Shown here: one piece after another, positions 10,771 through 20,300 of the stretch
Layout: every line of letters begins with the position of its first letter
How positions within the stretch are numbered: position 1 is the first letter of the stretch
NCBI GenBank assembly: GCA_026929865.2
Contig: CM049398.1
Coordinates: 15,964,001-16,028,000 of the forward strand
Direction of reading: 5' to 3'
DNA from: Hyperoplus lanceolatus
Taxonomy: Eukaryota; Chordata; Actinopteri; Uranoscopiformes; Ammodytidae
Length of the DNA stretch: 64,000 nt
Notes under the pieces: generated by a model
Told to the model about the DNA's origin: nothing
Databases searched by the model: none
What the model saw: only the letters and a program-made list of their open reading frames with translations
Program-made: the position numbers and the translations under genes

Positions 10771-13700
10771 GCGCGCGGGCGCGCGCAGATGTGGAGGTAG
10801 ACGTTGATGAGCTGAACGACGAACAGGAGTTGGACCTAAACAAAATGGCAAACCCATATGGAATGGCTGAAGGAGACTTTGTTAGGTAAGGTCTCAGTTC
10901 TTGTATAGTAGGCAAACATTCAGATTTTGGAAGAATTCCAGACATTTTGGCTGTGTAATGTGCTGCGACTGAGATTCGCATTGAATGACCTCAATTAAAA
11001 ATTCCTAAAATGATATGCATGATGAGCAAAAGTAATCATAAAAATAACTCATAACATTAACATTATTTCAGCTATAGCATTATTAAGCTCCTGTCTCTTA
11101 CTTCATAGAAATGAACATAGACGATGTAGCCTTCTCAAAAAAAAATGTGAATGCAATAACAGGCTCTGGCAAGTAATTTACTGTTGTGCAGATGTTACTG
11201 AGCATGCTCTTGGAAGCTGTTTCATGTTTACAGACCGTAAATCTTTTAAAAGAGCTTATAGGAATAAAACTTAAATGTACATGTTTGCTTGTTTTAGGAC
11301 TTGAATCCTTTTTGGCTTTATATTTATGTTTATTTTAATAATAAAATATTATTATTAAATGCCTGAACATTTTACACAGTTGACTGATTGTTTTGTAACG
11401 CTGTAAACATGACACCTGTTTTCAGGATGTTGCGCAAAGACAAGGAGGAGGTGGAGGCCATCAAACATGCCAAGGCTCTGGAGGCAGAGAAAGCCATGTA
11501 CTCTGTAAGATAACGTCCACTGAGGAATTTGTGTCAGTGTGTCATGGGATGTGTGACCTACAACATGTTTTGATCATTGCAGGGCCGTCGTTCCCGCAGA
11601 CAAAGGCGAGAGTTCAGAGAAAAGAGGCTAAAAGGCAGACAAATCAGCCCACCAAGGTAATTTTTTTTTTTTGTCTTTTAAAGGGGTTTTCCTCATTAGC
11701 AGTCCACCCACCTCGAACGTGTTTAACCCTCTGAGCCCCAGAGTTATTTTGGCCGTTTTGCATACTTTGGATTAATCCTTACTAAACTACAGTAAGAATT
11801 GTTTTTATTTTTTTTCATTTTGACATGATAAATTATCATATTGTACCCAAAATCACATGATAAATGTAAATACAGATTTAACATTTTTTTTTTTTTACTA
11901 TGGGTAACTCTGAAAGCTGAAAACAAATACATGGGATGTTATTATGGTAATTTAAAAGTTTGATTGAGGTGGCATCAACCTAAATACACATGAACAAATA
12001 GCAGGTGAATCCATAGGCGTTTTCCCCAAATTCCACAAAGTTCTTTCAATCATGACACAGAGGGCACATACAAAAATGTTAAGCTTGCTGTGTTTGGTAT
12101 CTTTTGTTACCTGGCAGGTATTGTAACTTCACCTACAATACCTGCCAGTTTTAATTTCACTTTGACATAAAATGTGAACATTATGGACCCAAAACTAAAA
12201 GGAAAAAAAAACATTTTTTTCATATATGCCTTTTTATGAAAAAAGCTAGGCCTAGGTAGACCTATATAATAAAACATATACAGTATATGGATATATATGT
12301 ATGACATTTATCTATAAAGTACAGATGATTAGGCTACTGTATCTGTAGGCTACACGTTATGAAGGCTGGCTGCTGTGTGTGTACTCAGTGCTTCAGTCAG
12401 ACACCAATGGCTTTATGTAGCCTACATAGTCATACTTTGACTTCATGTCAAAGAACAAGCTGATAGCTTGACTCACGTTCAAAGTTTTCTTCAATATGAC
12501 TAAAACATTCTCAGTAGTCTATCTTCAAAACTCTCAGTACCTCTCAATCTTCCTCTGTGTGTTTGTCACTTTTGTTTGCTAGCAGCCGCGTCTCTCTCGC
12601 ATAGAGGGACTCCTGCCCAGCTCCCGCCCCCTGTCACTCTTCTTTTTCGTCTCTTTTCGTCTAGCTTCGTATCACTCCGCCAATCCCTCCTCCTCCCCTC
12701 CCTGGTAAATGCAGCCTGTTGAGCAGGAACAAGTTTCCAGCATCATTTTCTGATCGTAAAATTACAAAATAATGGCCGCGACCATCGAATTCTCATACTT
12801 TTGAGCCCGCAAAAATAAAATAGGTTTGTATCAACTTTAAACCATCTTATCGCTGGTTATACTGGGTCTATTTGGATGAAACAAAGACTGGCAGATAGTT
12901 TCAAATCAGTACTTTCGACATACGCCGGCGGCAAAGTTGTCCGCGCTGTGTTTTTTTATGCTGCGTCGGCTCAAACGTGATCACGTGATATAATGCACAC
13001 ATGCGTGACTGGGGTTCTAAGAGTTAACCTGTGTCCTCATCGTCCTGTATTTCAGCTATGCCCGGAGAGACAGTCCAACATATGATCCCTATAAACGGTA
13101 AGTTGACGGCTTGTTACTTTTTAGCGTATTGATTTGTTATTTGACTGTATTTGTGTTTCAACTTTTTTTTATGACTTCTCTCTTTCTCTTAGGCCAGAGT
13201 TGGAGTCGAGCTCTGAGTCGCGGTCACGCTCTCGTTCTCCCGGTCCAGAGAAGATCACCTTCATCACCAGCTTCGGAGGTAGCGACGATGAAGCGGCAGC
13301 AGCAGCACAAGCAGCCGCCCCTCTCTCTGCCAACGCCCCCACCACCTTGCAGCACCCTGCAGGTCATAGCAGGGGCTCCCGGTCGGTAACTTTCCTTTCT
13401 CCTGGCTTTTCATTGGTTATTTTCCTCTTACGGTCAATTTGTTGTGTGTTGAAATGACCACAGCTATTGAGGCAGAAATAATACTGACAATGAAATACAG
13501 GTTTCTTTGTGGTAGGTGAGGTGGATTTAATCGAGTATAATGTGCAAAGACTTCTGTTACAAATTGACCTATTCCGCTCTGCATGCGCATAAAGGGAAAG
13601 TGTGTGATTGTGTAGTTTTGTGGAAGTGTTGACACACATTCGCTAGTTAATGATTGTGCATGTCAAGATTATGGCAATGCATAAAAGTAGCAAGTATATG

Positions 13701-16658
13701 AAGTATTAATATTCATTATCTCTATACATAGTAAGATTTCTTAACAACTAGCAAAGCGAAGTATTCTGAAAGATAGGCTAGGTGCTGGGCTGGTGTTGTT
13801 TATTAAATCAACATGTCTGTGTTTGTCCAGGAGACGAAGGTCATCCTCCAGCCGCTCCCCTTCCTCCACCTCTCGCTCCTCATCCCGCTCCTCGTCTCAC
13901 TCTTCCTCCCGCTCACGGCGAGCCCGTCATGGGCGCGGGGGGAGAGACAGGCGGCGGTCCAGAACCCGGTCGCGCTCCAGACGACGTTCCAGATCTCACT
14001 CCCGGGGCAGAGGAGGGAACGGAGGGGCCACATCCTGGAGGAGACGGGACCGCACACGCTCACGCTCCAACGACAGAGGCAGAGAGCGAGAGAGGGAGAG
14101 AGACAGAGAGAGGGAGCGGGACAGGAGACGACACTCGCCTCGCAGACGAACCAGGTAACTCCACAAGGTCTACCAACGACAGTTTTGGTTCTACATCACA
14201 CACGGTAGAGACCCAAGCTCCCTCTTTAGCCCCCTTAAAACTGCCATTCCAGCTTTGTTCTGCCCCGTCACGCAGTGTTAGTGGGACTGACACGGAAAGG
14301 CGTAGCGTAGAGTTCCATCAATCTTACCACCTTGGAGGTAGTACGTTTCCTGTAACATTCCCAAACCACTGACTTGCGTAGCGCTTTCTTATGTCGCTCA
14401 TGGATATGCAGCGTGTGCTGTTGCGCAACACTCCCCTCTTTCATTCCGGGATGCAGAGCGCTGCGCTCACACTGATCCTCCAATATGCCAGATTTGCTTG
14501 TTGTCCAGTGTAAATGCACAACGCAGGCATATTGGCTGATTGTCGTTCCGTCAGTATGAAGGAATCACTGTGTAAAATGGGCTTTTGTTTTCTGTCAGGT
14601 CACGTTCCAGCTCACGGCAGGGGGCCAGTTCTAGGAGAGGGGGTCGAAGTAGTGGAGGCCACCGGCGGGGAGACAGTGACAGCCGCAGTCTCTCTCACTC
14701 CCCTAGTCGCACTAACCACAGTCCCTCCCCTGCTCACAGAGGAGCCCAGGCCTCTACAACCACCGTTCTTGACAAGCTAAGAAAGTAAGACCACCATGCA
14801 AACATGTAGCAGACACAAATTAATTTGTACCACTCCACTGACACCCATCATCTGTTAACATTTTTTTTTCATGACTAAGGCAAGTCGATGACGACACGGC
14901 ATCGATGTCATTAACCCTAACTGTAACGATAATCAACATGCACGCACAAAAAAGACGTGACAAATTTAGTTTAAAAAAAATAAAAACTTCAATGCAGTCA
15001 GACTCAAATGTCAACAGTTTTCATCGACTACAACTAGACTAAAATGTTTACTATTTTCTTTGAATAAAATGAGACTAAAATACTTAAACTTGACCACAAA
15101 AGATCAGCATAAGGTTGACTACTAAATACGTAAACTTAAAATAAAAGATATTTGACACATGACTAAGACTTTATATAAAAATGAACAGTAGTTGGCAGTG
15201 ATTAGTTTAGTACCATTTTACCTGCCCAGGCACATTATACACTGCAGCTTTTAAGATGTTCCATTACAAAAGTATCACCAAAAAATTAATATACCTGGCC
15301 ATGTTTTTCTTTTAAATTGCCATTTTACACATACCTTGACGTGACTAAAAAAAAAAAAGTTTGTTAATTGTGTTTTTGTTCCTATCACCAGGCCTGATAC
15401 TCCGGGTGGTAAAGAGACGGGAGCTGCCAAAGTCAGTAAGAATTTGATCTAGCTGGGTTTCTTGCTAAAAGCCTACGCCTCCCTCATCCCTGACAGGCTG
15501 ACATGGTTGTCCATCAGACTGGGATGTGGAAGCCATTTTTGCCCACAGAAAATTGAATGATGATGTGAACATTTAGGCTGTGAAGTCTTGCTGTCTTGTC
15601 TTGAATGTGCTTTTTAGTCTGGGTTGTGCATGCATGTATACATATACATGTGATCAGCGTCTTTATATCTGTTGCAGTATATCTCATTTCAATCAACAGG
15701 AAGAAGATGACTTATTTGTATTCCCAACAAAGTCTATTGTTACAACTTAAGCATCAGTTTTGGCCAAGTGATCATTTAGAAGTGACAGAAGATGTTTGAT
15801 TAATCTTTGATGGAAAACAAGGTGGGTGTGCTCTAGACACAACTTGTTTTAACAAGCAGCAGAGCACGCTCTTACTCTGAAAATGGAATGCCGTATGCTC
15901 CGGTAAAGCTTGAAATCTTAATCTGATAGTTGAAGGAATGGTCAGACCTATTCGGAAATAGTTATTCTCCGTCTTGCAGAGTTAAATCACGACATAAATA
16001 CAGCGAAATTTGAACCTACATGAAGCAGTCGGGTAGCTGAGTGTAGCACAAGGACCGGAAACGGGGTAACACCTGGTCCAAACGTGATAAAATCCTATTC
16101 TTAACTGCAGATCAGCCTCTTAAGAGATCTAATGAACAAAAACCAAATTGTAAAAGTATCAATTCACTGTTTATGGCAAGGCTAGCTGCTACACTGTGCT
16201 TCCAGATGTAATGCAGAGCTAAGCTAACCAGCTGCTCATGGAAGCTTTATAATTGGTGGGCAGACATGAGAATGGTATCAGTGTGAATGAATGTATATCC
16301 CAGAATGTCAAACTATTCTTTTGAGACTTTTTAATGTACTCCCAGCAGTCAAACAGATAAATAGAGTGGAGGTTATAATGTTGTTCTCCGATAAACTTGA
16401 CTGCAGTTTTTCTTGCCTGGCCAGGTTTAAACGGCCCAGCGATGGGTGTGTCCCTGACAAAATGCCACTGGCGCTTTCCAAACTCACTGGACCTGAACTT
16501 GTTTCTCTCTTTGACCCCTTTTTTTCTTCTCCTCTTGCCTATCCTCCTCCCTCTCAGACAGTGTTTTTACCTGTAAATATATGTTACGCTAAAGTTCTAT
16601 ATGACTGCAACCTGTCCTGCTTCTGATCTATCGTAAAGCAGGCATTTTCTTCTGTTCT

Positions 16659-16716
<58 letters not shown>

Positions 16717-16869
16717 GTTTGTTCAGCCAGTAGGATTTAAGTATGCTTGTTGACTCGACAAACATCACACATAATTTATTATCCCTGGTCTTTTGATATG
16801 CACAGGCTACTGTACCTAAAGGTGATGGTACCAAAATTGAATAACAACACCTAGCCTTTGATTGTGTGT

Positions 16870-16945
<76 letters not shown>

Positions 16946-18066
16946 AGTTTTGTCAGGCGGTTAAAGCATGTGCTAACAGAATTGTCACCTGCAGCCCAAG
17001 ATGACCCCTCAGGAGAAGCTGAAGATAAAAATGCAGAAGGCGCTCAACAAGCAGTGTGAGTACAGCTGAGCAGTGTGCATGTGGTTTGGCAAAGAGTTAA
17101 GAACCAAAACGGAGCTCTGAACCATAAAGGTGTCAAAATGTTTGGACTTTTTTCACGTTATGCAAATAAGAAAGGTATTAAAAGTTTTTTGTTGTTTTTG
17201 CCTTGTAGCCAAGGCGGATAAAAGAGCTGCTCAGGAGAAGGTCCACCAGCAGGAAAGCAAACGACAGGTGTGTGCGTGTGTTTATCTGTGTATGTTGTGC
17301 ATTACTGTTATCCTGCATCTCCCTCTCATTGCTGTGTTTGTTTAACAGGAGCGAGAGGGCGAGCTACGAGCCATGGCACGCAAGATACGCATGAAGTAAG
17401 AATCTGTGTGTGTAAGTGGACCGTTTGGTATTTGTGTGTTGCAATGCTCTGACCAAGCGTCTCTGCGTTTAGGGAGCGTGAGAGGCGTGAGAAAGAGAGG
17501 GATGAATGGGAAAGACAGTACGGGCGACAGAGCCACTCGCCCTCTCCATCCAAATATGGTAAGACCTTGGATTTCTGATCAAAAAAGGTCACATGGATCT
17601 CATAAAATTATGATTTGGTTTAGTGAACATGCTTGTTTCGTGTGTGTGTGTGCACACAAACTTAAGTTGGCAAACTTTTAATCAGACCAGTCTCAGTTTT
17701 TTGCCCTTGACAGTTTTATAGGCTTGAAGTTGTTGTGGCATGCTATTGTTCTGATTGTGGCTCTGTGTTCTCTGTCCCTCCAGGCCGAGAACACAACTCA
17801 TACAAAAGGTATGTAAGAAGCCACAAGAATCTGCACAGCTCCGAAGAAGCAGAATGAACTGAATGCTTAGGTTACTCTTTCTTCACAGTGCTACCAAATT
17901 AGTGTCGAGTGTGAAGAGCCAAGAAAGAGACATGTGCTCGTTTCCATTATGATGTTTGTCATTGTCCTGCTCTCATATTAATACTGATACTTTTTTTATT
18001 CATTTACCTAGGAGGTCTCGGACAAGGTCAAGGTCTCGGTCAAGGAGTCCATACTACCGATACTGA
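6675..18066 (+). CDS. clasrp: clasrp, CLK4-associating SR-rich splicing regulator (5' partial)
   Basis: Nuclear SR-family protein that binds CLK kinases and influences alternative splicing. Exons read here: 6675-6772, 8318-8419, 8753-8832, 10000-10084, 10222-10358, 10789-10885, 11426-11504, 11583-11656, 13056-13097, 13193-13381, 13831-14154, 14599-14784, 15392-15431, 16995-17055, 17209-17267, 17349-17395, 17473-17558, 17784-17808, 18012-18066. They total 1866 nt (621 codons plus TGA), all phases agreeing. Order: a SWAP-N/DRY_EERY-like block (CNYERYRGLVQNDF, QCLYQIYLDELYGG), an acidic stretch (DVEVDVDELN), a basic helix (RRQRREFREKR), ITFITSFGGSD, a long RS domain, a charged helical C-terminal region (TPQEKLKIKMQKALNKQ), and an RS tail ending SPYYRY. 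This order matches human CLASRP as I recall it (674 aa). The exon at 6675 starts at KKDPAQFLQVHG, about human codon 34, so the initiator exon(s) lie outside the window. The donor at 13381 is the least certain boundary. Confidence 0.95.
7416..7473. repeat. 22-bp perfect inverted repeat (hairpin)
   Basis: Arms 7416-7437 and 7452-7473 are perfect reverse complements (core cttccgcgatctgattgt) around a 14-nt spacer, inside the hAT-like element at 6798-8252. Probably a small inversion-duplication within the element. Confidence 0.8.
8061..8101. repeat. 20-bp perfect palindrome
   Basis: Arms 8061-8080 (aaagggaatatctatactgt) and 8082-8101 are perfect reverse complements separated by one base. It lies within the hAT-like element and would form a cruciform or RNA hairpin. 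Confidence 0.85.
8981..9953. mobile_element. hAT element with 8-bp TSD in a clasrp intron
   Basis: Starts CAGGGCTGTACGC and ends GCACTGTACAGCCCTG (inverted CAGGGCTGTAC). Exact 8-bp duplications cctctgag flank it (8973-8980, 9954-9961). Interior motifs 'ggtagcac..' recur near the left end and 'cagtagcaaatgcgatc' near the right. It is 973 bp with no transposase. It sits 46 bp upstream of the exon at 10000. Confidence 0.88.
10687..10788. repeat. (GT)n-(GC)n tract forming the 3' end of a clasrp intron
   Basis: About 78 nt of perfect GT repeat followed by gcgtgtgcgcgcgggcgcgcgc and then the acceptor AG at 10787-10788. No AG dinucleotide occurs from 10651 to 10786, and the usual polypyrimidine tract next to the acceptor is absent. 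Confidence 0.9.
11727..13023. mobile_element. piggyBac-like non-autonomous element in a clasrp intron
   Basis: TTAA flanks both ends (11723-11726, 13024-13027). The termini CCCTCTGAGCCCCAG and the inverted right end CTCTTAGAACCCCAG are similar, which is the piggyBac-type arrangement common in fish. No transposase frame is visible. It fills almost the whole intron 11657-13055, ending about 30 bp before the acceptor of the exon at 13056. Confidence 0.75.
14228..14583. repeat. diverged TIR repeat related to the 55227-56489 element
   Basis: Left edge tagcccccttaaaactgcc and right edge cactgtgtaaaatgggct resemble the 'tagccccttttacacagc' termini of the element at 55 kb. Both loci share a 'tccaatatgcc(a/g)g(a/c)tttgcttg' block. 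The copy is heavily diverged and ends about 13 bp before the acceptor of the clasrp exon at 14599. Confidence 0.45.
16664..16714. repeat. (CA)n microsatellite
   Basis: About 25 uninterrupted CA units in clasrp intron 15432-16994. The rest of that 1.5-kb intron holds no recognisable gene. Confidence 0.95.
16873..16943. repeat. (CA)n microsatellite
   Basis: About 35 CA units, preceded by tgtgtgtgcg so that a short GT/CA palindrome forms at its left edge. It ends 51 nt before the clasrp exon at 16995. Confidence 0.95.
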
Positions 18067-18588
18067 GCTTTGAGACTCAATCTGGAACACGCACTGTCCG
18101 ACAGAATGGAAATATGAAGAGATGAACTGACACCATCTTCTCTGATGCTGCGTGTGCCCACATTTTTTCTGTCAACATGTAGTTTCACTAATCATACAGC
18201 CCATGGGTTCAGCCAAGTAGAGTTCAATTTCTGCTTCATCTTGTGAAGAGGACGACCCCCCTGTTTTTTCTTGTCAATGTGGACCTTAGTTTGTATTCCA
18301 AAGTACATAATACTAAGCAATAACTTACGTTTCTACCCTTCATCCTCCTCATGTCACTACGCCAGCAGCCTTTTACTTTTCTCTAAATGCTCTCACCTAA
18401 AAGACTGCTTTACTTTCAGGAACTGATGTACAGGATATTTATACATATCCATGTGAGACATCTGCATGAAAGCAGAAGTGTTTCATGTATTAAATCTATT
18501 TACTGCTCTTTTTATACTGTCCATCAACAGGTCAGCAGCAGCAAATTACTGTTATTATTAATGTGAAAACATTAATCACAGAACAACA

Positions 18589-18594
18589 AATAAA
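18589..18594 (+). promoter_or_regulatory. clasrp: clasrp polyadenylation signal
   Basis: A canonical AATAAA lies 523 nt after the clasrp TGA and is followed by a T-rich stretch. The 18067-18588 interval is therefore read as the 3'UTR. No other gene signal is seen before the znf296 promoter. Confidence 0.7.
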
Positions 18595-18929
18595 ATGACT
18601 GAAATCATTTGTTTTTTTAATTTATTCCTGTTGTATTTAGATGTACCCAAATATATTTGACATGTTTCATAGTTCAGCAGTTCGAATGTTTCAACACGAG
18701 GTGGCGACAAATCTGTTTGCAGCGAAGACCTTTACTGTAGCTTTTTGTCACAGGGTTATTTTTTTAACTTTTGAGTCATTTTTTCTCACTGTTGTAATTA
18801 TATAAGTGGCTGTCATCAGTCACAGCTGTGTAACTAGAAAAGCAGAAATAAATGTTCACGCGGGTTTTGTTTAGTGGTTTTTGAGACACCTGTGGGAAAC
18901 CAGCGAGGCAGTTCCTCTGAGCTGCTGAG

Positions 18930-19377
18930 GAGGAACTAACAGGTAATTTGCATTATCGAATGTGAAAACCAATTTAAACAGTGAATGCTTGGCAAAAGCA
19001 ATGTGTTGTTTGCGTAAAAGCGGTATAGTATTAGAGGAGAGAGTGTTTACGGAGTGCGTTACCTCAGGAGGGCGGGGTCAGGGTCGTAAGAGAGGAGCCG
19101 GGCGGGCGGCGCCTACAGTCGCCCATGCCCCCTTTTGCCCTCCTGCTCGCTGCGGGGGAAGAAGCGTGAACTTGAACGCTGCCTTCACTACTCTGTTCGA
19201 GTCCAGGCAGAGGCCAGACAGTCTTTTATCAGTGTGTCCCCCAGAGCTCTTGTTTGGGTCAACTCACCGGAGTTCGGAGCAGCTGGACGGGTTTGGGTTT
19301 TGAAGGGCTGTTTTTGTTTAGTTTGTTTTGCTGTTAAGGGACCCGCTGAGGTGCCGAAACTCGGAAAGCAAGACACA
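18930..19377 (+). promoter_or_regulatory. znf296: znf296 promoter/5'UTR region
   Basis: The GC-rich, CpG-containing stretch upstream of the znf296 ATG has a GC box (gggcgggg at 19070-19077) and GGGCGG-like motifs near 19098-19112. No TATA box is evident. The spacer from the clasrp poly(A) signal to the znf296 ATG is only about 0.8 kb, so the core promoter very probably lies here. The transcription start cannot be fixed from sequence alone. Confidence 0.5.
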
Positions 19378-20262
19378 ATGTCCAGGCGCAAACTTGGGAG
19401 CAGACCGCAGCACCTGAGTGCAATTCAAGGTAAGCTGGACGGTGCAGCGATGTGTGGGCACGTTGGAACACTTAAGGGCGGATGTGATGGCAGTGCTGCT
19501 GCTGCTGTTGTTGGGTTTCCCAGGTGAAACAACAATAAATTCAGGTCCAAGTCATTGTCTGCTTGTGCGCATGGTTTTGGATGCGCGCTGGCACCGGTTA
19601 TCAAAATGATGGATGAACATGTTTTATTAATTTTCTAGCATGTTAAAAACAACGGCACTTGAAAGTATATCTGTCTGTTTTTGACCTAAATCATCCCCAT
19701 GAGCATTTGTTTTCAATGCCTTCTGTGAGTTGTACGCGGATATATTTAAACATATTTTTCTTGTCATGTTTGTCCAGGCGTGTAGGCTACTGCTGCTGCA
19801 GTAGTTGTGTTCATAGAGGACAGACCGGTTTATTGGAACGCTGTGCTTTCCACAGGCTACAGGTCCGAACACGATGATTAATATTTCCAGGTTAGACGAT
19901 GATCAAGTTTCGCGGTCTGACTCTGGCTTGTCTGGGACAGTTTCCCTCCGCCGCCGCACACACATCGCCATGAGACCGGTCCACCATGAAACTTAATTAT
20001 TAAAGATGTTTTGTATTTTTATAAAGCCTTTATTTATTTAAAATTCAATTAAATAATTTTCTTAATGAAAAACATGTAAAATAGATCCCATCAGACTTCA
20101 CATTTGAATTGTTCATTCATCATACGGTTCAAACAAGGACGCAGTTCACAATGAAAGGTGTGATGTTAACAAGAGAGAAACTTAAAAACGCCATTCGTGT
20201 CTTACAGTTCTCTACTGGAGACCAGTGGTGCGTGTCTGCTGTGACCACATGCCCTGACTCAA

Positions 20263-20300
<38 letters not shown>

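Noticed and set aside
10572-10889. Open frames rich in VCVCVC or THTHTH over GT/CA tracts (also at 16658, 28304-28638, 29272-29671, 42504-43202, 52337-52880)
   Set aside because: They are translations of dinucleotide microsatellites; any frame through a perfect (GT)n stays open. Only the real exon ends attached to some of them were kept.
13782-14372. 196-aa and other overlapping frames across the clasrp RS exon
   Set aside because: The repetitive arginine/serine codons leave several frames open. Only the frame giving RRRSSSSRSPSS fits the phase of both neighbouring exons.
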